Positions 35,050-44,593 are shown, numbered from the stretch's first letter. The stretch: 58,233 bases of DNA from Lysinibacillus sp. KCTC 33748 (GCF_002237755.1 NZ_MWSJ01000023.1:1-58233), one strand, 5' to 3'. Notes: generated from the letters alone by a model not told the origin. Numbers and translations are program-made.

Positions 35050-35994
35050 TTAGTCATTTTCTGGATACATAGATAAAATGTCTTTTGCTTGCTGTCGTAA
35101 AATATCGACCAATTCTTTCGGTTCTACGATTTGTGCATGCATGCCAAGTCGATAGAAAAGGGGACTAATAAAATTCAGCTCTCCTTTGTCTATAATGGAA
35201 TTAATATAACCGGTGCCATCTTCTTTGATCACGACCAATTCTTCAAGGTTTGGTGCGCTTTTGCATTGTCGCACACCTTCTTTTGATAATAGTACATGTA
35301 AACGGATAGGTTGTTTATTTTCAAAATTGCTACTAAACCACTCCTTCAAATTTACAAATACCTCTTTGTTTTCTTCACTTTCTATAATGGAAAGTATGCG
35401 ATCTACACGAAACAGTAATATTTTTTGTTTTGTGAAATCAAAGGCGGGCATATACCACAACCCATCATGAGCATACACACCAATTGGATGAGTATGTTTC
35501 GTAGTTGTACCTGATTTTGATTCATAGTGAAAATGTAGATTTTTGTTTTCAATAGCTGCCTCTAAAACGTCTTTCAATAAAGGGGTTTCAATTGCCCGTT
35601 TAGGATTCCAAAACGCGATGTAAGATTGAAGTTGATCCACTTTCCTCTTTGCCTCTTCCTGAAGCGAGCCATATAGCTTATGAGAAGCGGATTGTATTTC
35701 CGTATTAAAGGGTAAATCACGGTAATAATGAAGAGATTGAAACGCAAAGAAAATCGAAACGGCTTCATCTTCTGTAAATAAAATAGGTGGAAGAAGTCTG
35801 CTCGATAGGACAGTATAGCCACCGTTCCGCCCTTGTTCTGCATAAATAGGCAAGCCCATATCACTTAAATCTAAAATATATCGATGAACCGTGCGAATCG
35901 ATATATTGAATTCATCGGAAATTTCCTGAGCAGTAAATTTCTTTTTTGCACTTACAAACAGAAGGATATCTAATAGTCGTTTTGCTTTTGACAT
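35050..35994 (-). CDS. HTH/WYL-domain transcriptional regulator
   Basis: 314 residues. N-terminal DeoR-like helix-turn-helix (FTAQEISDEFNISIRTVHRY), then a WYL domain (HPIGVYAHDGLWYMPAFDFT, LLFRVDRILSI). WYL regulators sense ligands, often nucleic acid or nucleotide. AAGGTGAG precedes the ATG. Divergent from the reductase gene at 36098, its likely target; the DUF418 gene may belong to the same regulon. Confidence 0.9.
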   Translation of the reverse strand: MSKAKRLLDILLFVSAKKKFTAQEISDEFNISIRTVHRYILDLSDMGLPIYAEQGRNGGYTVLSSRLLPPILFTEDEAVSIFFAFQSLHYYRDLPFNTEIQSASHKLYGSLQEEAKRKVDQLQSYIAFWNPKRAIETPLLKDVLEAAIENKNLHFHYESKSGTTTKHTHPIGVYAHDGLWYMPAFDFTKQKILLFRVDRILSIIESEENKEVFVNLKEWFSSNFENKQPIRLHVLLSKEGVRQCKSAPNLEELVVIKEDGTGYINSIIDKGELNFISPLFYRLGMHAQIVEPKELVDILRQQAKDILSMYPEND

Positions 35995-36097
35995 TTTCTC
36001 ACCTTATTTTCATTTAATCATGCCAGTAGTTGTCATGTTTTTTGTTTAGTATAGATCTTGTTCAGTAGTTTTTCAAAAGTTTAAAGGAGATGATGTT

Positions 36098-36628
36098 ATG
36101 TCACGAGAAATCATTTTATACATTGCAACTAGTTTGGATGGATATATTGCGAAAGAGAATGATGATTTACAATGGCTAGAAGAAGCAGAGGGGGAAGGGG
36201 ATGCTGGATATTCAGACATGTATCAATCCATTGATACCATTATTATGGGTAAAAGAACGTATGATTGGGTTGTAGACCATATTGAGTCTTTTCCATATCC
36301 CGATAAGAAAAATTATGTATTTACAACGTCACTAAGTGGACAAAACGAACATGTTGAGTTTGTAAATGAAGATATTGTAACGTTTACTAAAAAGTTAAGG
36401 GAGCAGGAAGGCTCTAAAATTTGGATGGTAGGTGGAGCGGGAATTCTCGATCACTTTGTAAAGGAACAGTTAATAGATGAAATAATTATTACGGTTACAC
36501 CGCACCTATTAGGTTCTGGCATTCCATTGTTCAAGGATAATAATCCATTTCAAGACCTGGAGTTAGTAAATACACAACGCTTTGGGCAAATGGTGCAAAT
36601 GCATTATAAGGTGAAGAAAGAAGTTTGA
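36098..36628 (+). CDS. RibD-C/dihydrofolate-reductase-like protein (YyaP type)
   Basis: 176 residues. ILYIATSLDGYIAKENDDLQ at the start, then IIMGKRTYDWV and GSKIWMVGGAGILDHFVKEQ, match the RibD C-terminal reductase family; NADPH-dependent reductase fold, substrate unknown. AAAGGAG lies ten bases before the ATG. Paired divergently with a WYL regulator, a common arrangement in Bacillales. Confidence 0.88.
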   Translation: MSREIILYIATSLDGYIAKENDDLQWLEEAEGEGDAGYSDMYQSIDTIIMGKRTYDWVVDHIESFPYPDKKNYVFTTSLSGQNEHVEFVNEDIVTFTKKLREQEGSKIWMVGGAGILDHFVKEQLIDEIIITVTPHLLGSGIPLFKDNNPFQDLELVNTQRFGQMVQMHYKVKKEV

Positions 36629-36667
36629 TCATTTATATTTAGGTGACAACCTTCAAACGTAAGTAAA

Positions 36668-36716
36668 AAAATAGACCAGACATATTCTATATATTTTATG
36701 TTTGGTTTATTTTTAA
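36668..36716 (+). terminator. Terminator of the reductase gene
   Basis: AAATAGACCagACATA pairs with TATGTttGGTTTATTT, with A and T flanks. Confidence 0.75.
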
Positions 36717-36833
36717 TGTTTTTGATTGTAACGATTGTTGTTTTACCTTGTCTTCCTCAACTAACGGTACATGTTTGTTCATGTTCGATAAAAACTTGAG
36801 TAGTTTTTAATCCAATCTAATATTTCTTAAAAG

Positions 36834-36842
36834 CATATTCTA
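36834..36842 (+). promoter_or_regulatory. Possible sporulation -10 element
   Basis: CATATTCTA fits the sigma-E/sigma-K -10 form CATANNNTA, 22 bases before the coat-like gene. No convincing -35 was found. Confidence 0.35.
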
Positions 36843-36864
36843 TTAGAAATAGTGGGGTGAAATT

Positions 36865-37455
36865 ATGTCTGAAAAAAAGAAAATTACTAGAATAAAACCT
36901 ATTGGTTTTTGTCCTCCGGTTAAATTCACAGCGCTTAATAATTGTTGTCCTTCAGTCCCTTCATCTTCATGTCTTTGTGACTGTTGTGTTTCTCCACTTC
37001 AGTCAGTCTTACAACAACTTGTTGGGCAAACTGTAATTCTTGGTACTATTGCAGACGCACCTAATGTACCTCCTCTCCTTTTTTTATATACTATTGTTGA
37101 GGTGAATGATTTTTTAGTTACTGTTACAAATGGAACTCAAACTTTTGTGGTAAATATTTCTGATGTAACAGGGGTAGGTTTTTTCCCACCCGGACCTACT
37201 ATCAATTTGTTACCGCCTGTTGATTCTGGATGTGAATGCAATTGTCGGGAACGGCCAATTAGACAATTGCTGAATTCACTTATTGGTTCCACAGTAAATC
37301 TTTTGGCAAGTAACGGGTCTATTGCAGTAGATTTTAACGTGGAACAAACAGGTCTTGGTATTGTGTTAGGTACACTACCAATAAGTCCTAATCAACCAAT
37401 TTTTAGATTTGCAATTTCAACTTGCAAAATTGTAGCTGTAGGGCAAACTAATTGA
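36865..37455 (+). CDS. Cys-rich spore coat/exosporium-like protein with internal duplication
   Basis: 196 residues, no signal peptide. Cys clusters NNCCPSVPSSSCLCDCCVSP near 32-51 and SGCECNCRERP near 123-133 each open a similar unit: PLQSVLQQLVGQTVILGTI, and PIRQLLNSLIGSTVNLLAS. The two halves are therefore a duplicated domain with disulfide-forming heads, as in insoluble coat-layer proteins. GGGGTGA precedes the ATG and a sporulation-type -10 lies upstream. Coat location is inferred. Confidence 0.7.
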   Translation: MSEKKKITRIKPIGFCPPVKFTALNNCCPSVPSSSCLCDCCVSPLQSVLQQLVGQTVILGTIADAPNVPPLLFLYTIVEVNDFLVTVTNGTQTFVVNISDVTGVGFFPPGPTINLLPPVDSGCECNCRERPIRQLLNSLIGSTVNLLASNGSIAVDFNVEQTGLGIVLGTLPISPNQPIFRFAISTCKIVAVGQTN

Positions 37456-37609
37456 ATAAAGAATGATATTTAGTGAGTCAGTAGTTATTAAAAATTAATA
37501 GTTTTATTCTTGAACTAACAGGCTGCATTAGTTTAGCAAAAGACAGCGATTCAGGAATTTCATCTTCCTCTGTCAATTGATGAACTTTACCATCAAGATC
37601 AAAGCTAAA

Positions 37610-37653
37610 TAAGAAAGGAGGATAACTAGCCTTTATAAGACTAATTATCCTCT
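37610..37653 (-). terminator. Terminator of the serine hydrolase gene
   Basis: On the minus strand AGAGGATAATTAG and CTAGTTATCCTCCT pair, followed by TTCTTATTT. Confidence 0.7.
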
Positions 37654-37697
37654 ATTCTTATACTCTTACATAAGATCATCAGCCTCTTTTTCCATCA

Positions 37698-38720
37698 TTA
37701 GGAAAGCGAACGGTAGATTTCTCCCGTGATTCCCTTCATTTGATGCACACCTGTGTCAGTATTGGTCATCATAACAATCCCTTGTTCAAGGTAAGGGTAG
37801 GCGACTAGCATACATTGAAATCCAACACCCCAGCCAAGAGAGGAAAACTCAAGGTTGTCACCCATGCCATCTAGAAATACGCCGAGACCTGTCCATTCTT
37901 TACAGCCTTGTGTGCGGAATAGTTCTTTGACTTGTTTGGACGAAATGCCAATTTTACTTTGGCCTTTGATAGCATTCATAATATCCAGTAATAATTTTGT
38001 TAAATCGCTCGGGGTAGTCCATATACCACAAGCTGCAATATAAGGATAAATAGAATATTTCCCTGGAATTAACGCTCCATTTTGATCATGACCACATGCA
38101 AAATTTTCTAAATTCGATGTTGAAAGAGAGGTAGAAAATGTACTGTTCGTCATACTCAGTGGTTTAAATATAAAAGTGTCCAGTAGATAAGAAAAAGGTT
38201 TTTGCGTTATATCTTCTAGTAATAGTTGAATAAGGCAAAAGCCCGCATCAGAATAGTGAAATTCACTTTCAGGTTCATATGTCACTTCAATGGCAGTAGG
38301 GCAAAAAGCCGTTGTACCATTCAATATTTCTACCATGGACGGTATTTTGTTGAAAGATTCTAGTTCCATAAAACTGCCCTCAGGGTCCACAATACCAGAT
38401 TGATGACAGAGTAAGTTGCGTAATGTAACTTTTTTATGCTTTGTCAAAGGATTGTCAGGAACCTTCCATGAAACTAGTTTTTTATTAACTTCTTCATCTA
38501 AATCTACAATCCCTTGTTCTACGAATTTCATTACTAAAATGCTTGTTAGAAACTTACTAATTGAGCAAGCGTTGAAAATGGAGTGCTCATTAACTATTTT
38601 ATCGGTACCTGTTTCTAGAACACCAAAATGCTCCTTCTTACTGATTTTTCCCTTTTCGATAGCTACAATGCTTAAACCTGTTATACGGTAATGCTCCATG
38701 CGTTCACGAATGTTTATCAT
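37698..38720 (-). CDS. Cytoplasmic serine hydrolase, beta-lactamase fold
   Basis: 340 residues with no signal peptide. SISK (Ser about 53) is the nucleophile motif; YSDAGF stands at the YxN position with Asp for Asn; the C-terminal WGVGFQCML region takes the place of the HxG motif. It belongs to the esterase/PBP4*-like group. AGGAG precedes the ATG. With the exported enzyme at 31564 this is the second beta-lactamase-fold gene in the window; no resistance role is implied. Confidence 0.8.
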   Translation of the reverse strand: MINIRERMEHYRITGLSIVAIEKGKISKKEHFGVLETGTDKIVNEHSIFNACSISKFLTSILVMKFVEQGIVDLDEEVNKKLVSWKVPDNPLTKHKKVTLRNLLCHQSGIVDPEGSFMELESFNKIPSMVEILNGTTAFCPTAIEVTYEPESEFHYSDAGFCLIQLLLEDITQKPFSYLLDTFIFKPLSMTNSTFSTSLSTSNLENFACGHDQNGALIPGKYSIYPYIAACGIWTTPSDLTKLLLDIMNAIKGQSKIGISSKQVKELFRTQGCKEWTGLGVFLDGMGDNLEFSSLGWGVGFQCMLVAYPYLEQGIVMMTNTDTGVHQMKGITGEIYRSLS

Positions 38721-38794
38721 CTATTGAGCTCCTAGTTTTTTCTTCATTATAACAGAAAAGGGAACTTGTGTTCTTTAAATAGTTTTTTTATTTT

Positions 38795-38820
38795 GGGCTA
38801 TTTTCTCCAAGATTGTTGCT
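38795..38820 (+). repeat. Dispersed module, copy D
   Basis: GGGCTATTTTCTCC then AAGATTGTTGCT, matching the start of copies B and C. A different hairpin (TCATTTT/AAAATGA) follows near 38838-38872. Confidence 0.5.
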
Positions 38821-38942
38821 TCTAGTTTGCTATCATCATTTTAGTGCAATAAGAAAAGCTACCAAAATGACAGCTTGCATCTATAACTCTTGCACCCTTT
38901 AGTGGAATAGGAATTAAACTATTTTATTGTAACGATAAAAGT

Positions 38943-39641
38943 TTATTTAATTAATTTAAGTATATTTTTTGAGTTTTTAATCATACCTAGCAACCCAAGT
39001 TCTTTTTTTACGTCTTCTGTTAATTTCTTCTCTGCAATTTTTTTGATTTTTTCTTCTGCATTTGAAAAATTACCGGAATTAAAAATTGGTTGTGGATCAT
39101 ATTCAATAGTAAGTTGAATTGCTTTGGTTTGATCTTCACCAACTAGTTTATTAGATAAATGTAAAGCCATATCAATACCAGCAGATACCCCTGATGAAGT
39201 TATATATTTACCTTGTTCTATTACTCTTTCTCTTGTTGCAATTGCCCCAAAATTGCTAAGTAAATTGATAACTCTCCAATGCGATGTTGCTTTTAATCCA
39301 TTGAGTAAACCTGCTGAGGCCAATAATAATGAACCTGTACATACAGAAGTTGTCCATTTTGTAGTTTTATCTACTTCCCTTATCCAATTCAATACGTTTG
39401 CATTTTTCATTTCCTGCATAAACCCTATAGTTGAACCTGGTATTATTAAAATATCTGCATCTTTTATATCATCGATGTTGTATTTCACATTGATGTCTAT
39501 AAAACCTGAATCAGCTTTTATTTCTCCTGTTTTTTCTGCGACAAATAATACTTCAGTATCCTCCATATTCTTTAAAACTTCATAAGGCCCAATCGCATCC
39601 AACATAGTTACGCCATTGTATAAAAAGATGATTACCTTCAT
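38943..39641 (-). CDS. DJ-1/PfpI-family protein (isonitrile-hydratase-like)
   Basis: 232 residues. The nucleophile elbow WTTSVCTGSLLLASAGLL places Cys101. Glu21 in AIGPYEVL and His in ATSHWRV complete the usual set. GSTIGF is the loop before the elbow. There is no AraC helix-turn-helix at the C-terminus, so this is the enzyme form rather than the regulator form. Substrate not predictable. GAGGAG lies somewhat far (13 bases) from the ATG. Confidence 0.85.
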   Translation of the reverse strand: MKVIIFLYNGVTMLDAIGPYEVLKNMEDTEVLFVAEKTGEIKADSGFIDINVKYNIDDIKDADILIIPGSTIGFMQEMKNANVLNWIREVDKTTKWTTSVCTGSLLLASAGLLNGLKATSHWRVINLLSNFGAIATRERVIEQGKYITSSGVSAGIDMALHLSNKLVGEDQTKAIQLTIEYDPQPIFNSGNFSNAEEKIKKIAEKKLTEDVKKELGLLGMIKNSKNILKLIK

Positions 39642-39752
39642 ACTTACTTTATCGCTCCTCTCGTTCTACAAACTAACTGACAAATAACCAATATCCTTGT
39701 TAAACTAAACTGTTTCAATAGTTGAATAGCACCAATCTTTTCGAAAAAAGCC

Positions 39753-40508
39753 TTATTTTTTCAATTGTGCATGTACAATCATACAAATACTATCTTTTGT
39801 AAAGTCACTTTTGTTCCATGACCCATATAGATGTAACAAGTCGAATCCATTTTGGTCTAATAGCCTTTTCAATTCCATTGGATATGTATAGCGAATTCGA
39901 ATTGAATCTTCGAAAGTTGAATGTTCTAGCTTATTGATAGAACGACCAGTTAAAATCTGTGTAATAGGGTCATATTCTTCATGGTGTTGAATGGTTAGTT
40001 TTTCTCCATTGCTAGTAACCAAGCTTTCCTCGTATTCATCTACAATAGATAGCTCGCTTAGAATAGGGTTCCGCGTATCGAATACAAATTCTCCTCCAGG
40101 ATGTAGATGTTGTTTAACGGATTGGAATAAAGCATTTTGACTTTCATTACTTAAAAAATGTTGAAATGAATTACCTGTCATATAAATAAAATTTGAGGTG
40201 ATTGGTAAATGAAGTTGTGTGCAGTCTTGCACAGTGAAATGTACATTAACATTTTCCTTTTTCGCTTTTTCAATAGCTTGCTGAATCATCCCTTCGTGAA
40301 TATCAATTGCATAAACCTCATATCCTTGCTTGGCAAGAGGAATAGCTAATCGACCTGTCCCACAAGCTAATTCAATAATCGTAGCGTTCTTTGTTTTTAG
40401 GTGATCTTCAATATAATGTAAATCTACTTTGTGATTTTCATAAAGTGCATCATATTCAATAGGGTTATTATATTTCTCTAGATTTCCATTAAACTCATTT
40501 TGAAACAT
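39753..40508 (-). CDS. Class I SAM-dependent methyltransferase
   Basis: 251 residues from ATG 40508, with AAGGAG upstream; the frame is open to 40577 without a site. Motif I IIELACGTGRLAIPLAKQG, then EVYAIDIHEGM, FTVQDCTQLHLP and a C-terminal beta sheet. Small-molecule methyltransferase of the type-11/25 group, cytoplasmic; substrate unknown. Confidence 0.88.
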   Translation of the reverse strand: MFQNEFNGNLEKYNNPIEYDALYENHKVDLHYIEDHLKTKNATIIELACGTGRLAIPLAKQGYEVYAIDIHEGMIQQAIEKAKKENVNVHFTVQDCTQLHLPITSNFIYMTGNSFQHFLSNESQNALFQSVKQHLHPGGEFVFDTRNPILSELSIVDEYEESLVTSNGEKLTIQHHEEYDPITQILTGRSINKLEHSTFEDSIRIRYTYPMELKRLLDQNGFDLLHLYGSWNKSDFTKDSICMIVHAQLKK

Positions 40509-40631
40509 ATATTTTAGCTCCTTCAACTTTTTCTTTAATTGTAAGAATATTGTATAATGTATCCAATATTCGTGCAAATTAGGTTCTTATAATGTAATGG
40601 TGTTTATAAATGAATGCCATGTATATAAGTT

Positions 40632-40815
40632 AATTGGAGTGAAGGCGGTGACTCCTTGTGGATCAGCGTCACAGTTGAAATCATGGAGCGAAGCGGCTCA
40701 TCGGACGCCCCCAGGACGCTTTGCTATGTGCGAAAGCGAAGTGCCAGTGGCAAATGTTTTAACTGCACGAAAGCGAAGCGCCTAGGCGGAACAGAAATCA
40801 ACCTACGCTATTGCG
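40632..40815 (+). repeat. GC-rich dispersed repeat
   Basis: Higher G+C than its surroundings, with GGCGGTGACTCCTTGTGG near the start and GCGAAAGCGAAGTGCC and ACGAAAGCGAAGCGCC inside. The GAAAGCGAAGCG core is shared with 27.48 kb and 47.31 kb. It contains a spurious 62-codon frame, which I reject. Confidence 0.6.
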
Positions 40816-40857
40816 ATGAGCCATAAATAATATTAAAAGATGATTAGGAGGGTTTGT

Positions 40858-41382
40858 TTGAACAAAGAATTTCCGCGTAAAATACATATCATTGGTTCTG
40901 TTGGGAGTGGGAAGACAACTTTAGCGAAAGAATTATCTGAGAAATTAAATATTCGTTATTATGAATTAGATAATGTTGTTTGGATCAGACAAAAATCAGG
41001 GGATATTAGAAGGACCGATCAACAAAAAGTGGATTATTTGCAAAATATTATTCTTACAAAAGCTTGGATTATTGAGGGAGTTCATAATGAAGAGTGGGTA
41101 GAACAAAGTTTTTTGAATGCAGACTTAATTATTTTCATAAATACGAATTATTACATCAGAATCTATCGAATAATAAAGAGATTTACGTTACAAAAACTCG
41201 GTTTGGAAAAGTCCAATTACAAACCAACCTTTTCAATTTTTATAAAAATGTTTCAATGGAATCGTTATTTTGAGGAGATTAGCAAACCTAATTTTTATAA
41301 CAAATATGGAAAGTATAAAGACAAGTTATTGGTCGTAACAAGTAAAAGGGAGATTCTTAAAAAAAGCATATCCAATAAATAA
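40858..41382 (+). CDS. P-loop kinase (FlaR/topology-modulation-like)
   Basis: 174 residues from TTG 40858, which has AGGAGGG five bases upstream; the ATG at 40840 would lie before that site. Walker A GSVGSGKTT near residue 13, then YYELDNVVW and the lid-like RTDQQKVDYL; WIIEGVHNEEW is the beta-strand with the phosphate-contact region. Small nucleotide or metabolite kinase of the shikimate/adenylate-kinase fold; substrate unknown. Its 3' end overlaps a terminator stem. Confidence 0.75.
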   Translation: MNKEFPRKIHIIGSVGSGKTTLAKELSEKLNIRYYELDNVVWIRQKSGDIRRTDQQKVDYLQNIILTKAWIIEGVHNEEWVEQSFLNADLIIFINTNYYIRIYRIIKRFTLQKLGLEKSNYKPTFSIFIKMFQWNRYFEEISKPNFYNKYGKYKDKLLVVTSKREILKKSISNK

Positions 41383-41398
41383 AGGATACGCTTCTTAT
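41364..41398 (+). terminator. Probable terminator
   Basis: AAGCATATCC and GGATACGCTT pair with one mismatch around AATAAATAAA, then CTTAT. It lies at the end of the kinase gene. Confidence 0.5.
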
Positions 41399-41407
41399 AT
41401 GTGTATT

Positions 41408-42226
41408 TTAAGCATTTTTCTTCGTTTTCGTTGCTCGTTTTCTCGTTGCAGGCTTTTTCGTTTTTTCTAATGAGGCTTGGAGCGCTGTCATTAAGTCTGT
41501 GACATTATCCGGGACTGGGCGTTTATCGTTAGCTGAAATAGTACTCGTAGCTTTTTTCTCCTCTATAAGCTCCATTAATGCATTGCGATAATCATCTGTA
41601 TATTTTTCAGGATTAAATTCGGTCGTTAATTGATCAACGAGCATCAGTGCAGTTTCTAGCTCTTTTGGAACTATATTTTGTTCGCTTGGCACATTTGGAA
41701 CATCCCCAACACTTCTTACTTCATCAGGGTAATGAATCGTTTCCATCACTAAAGCGTTTTGATAAACGCGGACGATCGCTAATTGCTCTTTTGAACGGAT
41801 AATAATTTTAGCAACGCCTATTTTTCCGGATTGCTCTAAAGTTTGACGTAGAAGGGAATAAGCCTTTCCACCAGTCGAATCAGGAGATAAAAAATAAGTA
41901 CGTTCAAAATATATAGGGTCGATTTCAGTTAATTTCACAAAATCAATGATTTCAACGGCCTTATCTTCATTTTCCTTCCGCAAGCTCTCTAATTCTTCTT
42001 GATCTAATACGACAAACTTATTTTTGGCATATTCATACGCCTTCACAATATCCTCATCTTTTACCTCTTGGTTACAGCCTTCACAAACCTTTTTATAGCT
42101 AATAGGGGTATGACATTCTTTATGGAGCTGTCGTAATTTAATGTCTTTATTTTCAGTAGCGGCATGAAGTTTTACCGGTATATTGACAAGACCAAATGAG
42201 ATACTGCCTTTCCAAACTGTATGCAT
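41408..42226 (-). CDS. ku: Non-homologous end-joining protein Ku
   Basis: 272 residues from ATG 42226, with GAGGTGA upstream. MHTVWKGSISFGLVNIPVKL is the hallmark Ku opening; then CHTPISYKKVCEGCNQEV, YFERTYFLSPD and a Lys/Arg-rich tail (KKPATRKRATKTKKNA) that aids DNA binding. The homodimer rings double-strand ends and recruits LigD. Divergent from ligD (104 bp gap), as in Bacillus. In B. subtilis the pair acts in spores and stationary phase. Confidence 0.95.
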   Translation of the reverse strand: MHTVWKGSISFGLVNIPVKLHAATENKDIKLRQLHKECHTPISYKKVCEGCNQEVKDEDIVKAYEYAKNKFVVLDQEELESLRKENEDKAVEIIDFVKLTEIDPIYFERTYFLSPDSTGGKAYSLLRQTLEQSGKIGVAKIIIRSKEQLAIVRVYQNALVMETIHYPDEVRSVGDVPNVPSEQNIVPKELETALMLVDQLTTEFNPEKYTDDYRNALMELIEEKKATSTISANDKRPVPDNVTDLMTALQASLEKTKKPATRKRATKTKKNA

Positions 42227-42330
42227 TTGTATCACCTCGTTTTTCTTACTATGATATATTTTACTTATTTTTATGTATCTTAAACTGAAATCGTCAAAAA
42301 CTGAAGGTAAAAAGAAAAGTAGGTATTCTT

Positions 42331-44154
42331 ATGAAACCGATGCTTTTAACGGAAGTGCTTGAAACGCCTATTGGTGAGGAATGGATGTACGAAACAAAAT
42401 ATGATGGATTTAGATGTATGTTAGTATGGGACGAACAGCCAATGTTAATAAGTAGAAATGGCAATAACTTAAATAACTTGTTTCCAGAGATACTCGATTT
42501 TTGTAAAAGTATATTTAATAAAGTTAAAAAGTATTTACCACTTACATTTGATGGTGAATTAGTTTGTCTCACGAATAACTTTAATAGTGATTTTTCGCTC
42601 GTCCAACAAAGGGGGAGAATGCAAAACAAAGATGTTATTGCTACACATGCAAAAACTTTTCCTTGTCACTATATAGCTTTTGATTTACTGAGCTTAAAAG
42701 GGGAGTCGCTAACAAGTAAGTATTTAAAAAAACGCAAACAGCAAATTTCTAAGCTTTTTACGACTTTAAAGCTCCCGGTGACTGTCAATTATGAGGATCA
42801 GCGTCCTTTGCAGGTGATTAGTAGTGTGGAGCATAGTGACCCTCTTTGGGAGGCTATTAAGGTTTACAATGGAGAGGGCATGGTTGCGAAGAAGAAAACA
42901 AGTAAATGGGTTGGGGATACACGCTCGGCGCATTGGTTAAAAATAAAAAATTGGAGATATGTTACGGTCATCGTTACGAAATACGATCATAGCAATGGTT
43001 ATTTTCATGGCAGTATTTATCAACAGGAGAAGTTAGTTGAAGTTGTTAGTTTTAAACATGGAATGTCAGAGGAAGAACGTAAAACACTTATTGCTTTTTT
43101 TCAAGCAAATGGGCAGAGAAATAATGAAACATGGGAATTGGAGCCATCTATCTGTGTTGATATAGCATGTATTGATTTTGATGGCAGCAAATGTCGAGAA
43201 CCGCGTTTTCATACATTTCGACTGGAAATATTACCAGAGGATTGTCATTGGCATCATATGCAGCGTCAACTTTTTCCTATTCCAGACACTGTTCTGATAA
43301 CGCATCCTGATAAGCCAGTTTGGCCTGAAGTTGGTATTACGAAGGATGGTTATTTGCATTATTTGCAAATGATTTCTCCGTATTTGCTACCTTTTTTGCG
43401 AGATCGACCACTTACGTTAATTCGATTTCCACATGGGGTGCCGGGTGAAAGCTTTTATCAAAAAAGTAGTCCCGAGAAAATACCTGCATTTGCTTCAACA
43501 GGTTGGATGGACAATATTCATTATCTTGTATGCAATAATCTAGAAACATTACTATGGTTAGGCAATCAGCTTGCATTAGAGCTACACATACCTTTTCAAA
43601 CATTACAAACAGATCATCCGACTGAAATTGTCTTCGATTTAGATCCACCTTCTGTCGATCAATTTTCGCTTGCCGTTTCTGGGGCACTGGATTTAAAGGA
43701 AATGCTCGATTATTTTAAGCTCCAATCTTTTGTCAAAACATCAGGGGGTAAAGGATTACAGCTATATATACCATTACCTGAAAACGCCTTTACTTACGAT
43801 GAGGTGCGCGTATTTACTGAATTTATCTGTCGTTTTTTATGTGAGCAAAAACCGGAATTATATACGATTGAGCGTTTAAAGAAGAATAGACATCAAAAAT
43901 TATATTTAGATTATGTGCAGCACGCAGAAGGCAAGACGATTATTGCGCCATATTCAACTCGTGGCAATGAGAAGGGATTAGTGGCAACGCCATTATACTG
44001 GGAGGAGGTTAATGAGCGTTTAACACCAGATCAATTTACGATTCCTGCTGTAGTGGAGCGTATGAAAAAAGGGAGCAACCCATTTAAAAATTTCCGCGAA
44101 ATAGGGGAGAGCCAGGATTTTCAATCGGCTTTAGAACGGTTAATGGAGCAATGA
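42331..44154 (+). CDS. ligD: DNA ligase D, ligase and polymerase domains
   Basis: 607 residues. N-terminal ATP-dependent ligase with motif I ETKYDGFR (adenylated Lys23), FDGELVCL and WLKIKNWR. C-terminal primase-type polymerase with LTLIRFPHGVPGESFYQK, IVFDLDPPS (metal Asp pair) and KTSGGKGLQLY. There is no 3'-phosphoesterase domain; the order ligase then polymerase is the Bacillus arrangement, opposite to mycobacterial LigD. Works with Ku in end joining. The ribosome site (GTAGGT) is weak. Confidence 0.95.
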   Translation: MKPMLLTEVLETPIGEEWMYETKYDGFRCMLVWDEQPMLISRNGNNLNNLFPEILDFCKSIFNKVKKYLPLTFDGELVCLTNNFNSDFSLVQQRGRMQNKDVIATHAKTFPCHYIAFDLLSLKGESLTSKYLKKRKQQISKLFTTLKLPVTVNYEDQRPLQVISSVEHSDPLWEAIKVYNGEGMVAKKKTSKWVGDTRSAHWLKIKNWRYVTVIVTKYDHSNGYFHGSIYQQEKLVEVVSFKHGMSEEERKTLIAFFQANGQRNNETWELEPSICVDIACIDFDGSKCREPRFHTFRLEILPEDCHWHHMQRQLFPIPDTVLITHPDKPVWPEVGITKDGYLHYLQMISPYLLPFLRDRPLTLIRFPHGVPGESFYQKSSPEKIPAFASTGWMDNIHYLVCNNLETLLWLGNQLALELHIPFQTLQTDHPTEIVFDLDPPSVDQFSLAVSGALDLKEMLDYFKLQSFVKTSGGKGLQLYIPLPENAFTYDEVRVFTEFICRFLCEQKPELYTIERLKKNRHQKLYLDYVQHAEGKTIIAPYSTRGNEKGLVATPLYWEEVNERLTPDQFTIPAVVERMKKGSNPFKNFREIGESQDFQSALERLMEQ

Positions 44155-44160
44155 GGTGCT

Positions 44161-44328
44161 TATCCACGATTTTGGACGTTCTATTCATCTTTTCAGGGTT
44201 TCTATCCACGATTTTGGACGTTCTATTCATCTTTTTAGGGATTCTATCCACGACTTTGGACGTTCTATCCATCTTTTTAGGGATTCTATCCACGATTTAG
44301 AACGTCCTATCCATCTTTTCAGGGTTTC
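44161..44328. repeat. Four tandem 42-bp repeats
   Basis: Units start at 44161, 44203, 44245 and 44287, each opening TATCCACGA(T/C)TT and ending CAGGGTTTC or TAGGGATTC. Each unit has two related 21-bp halves. The length is a multiple of three and frames stay open on both strands, but no ribosome site fits, so these are not treated as genes. Confidence 0.9.
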
Positions 44329-44371
44329 TTCTAAGTATGAACAGGCAGATAGGAGCAAAACCGATAATAGC

Positions 44372-44404
44372 AAAAAGCATCGGCTTTAGTGGCGATGCTT
44401 TTTA
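44372..44404 (+). terminator. Terminator after the tandem repeats
   Basis: AAAAAGCATCG (44372-44382) pairs with CGATGCTTTTT (44393-44403). Confidence 0.85.
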
Positions 44405-44593
44405 ACAAGATTATAATTTTATTATGTAATCTAAGTCTTTTAAATAGATTTTAATTTCGTTTGCTATATCAAAATTTAATGTTAAATTACTTACTAAAGT
44501 TGACTTTATATTTCTGTTCGTATTTGAAAGCAGGCGGCGCTGATCATGGGACGAAAATAGATGTGATTCGGTCGAGGGAAAGAATTTGATAAC

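Noticed and set aside
37500..37600. Minus-strand frame SFDLDGKVHQLTEEDEIPES
   Set aside because: No start codon; a possible relic of about 40 residues, not assignable.
40597..40785. 62-codon frame near 40.7 kb
   Set aside because: Lies inside a GC-rich dispersed repeat; no site and unnatural composition.
44084..44389. Frames on both strands through the 42-bp repeats
   Set aside because: No ribosome site, pure repeat translation, and one overlaps the end of ligD.
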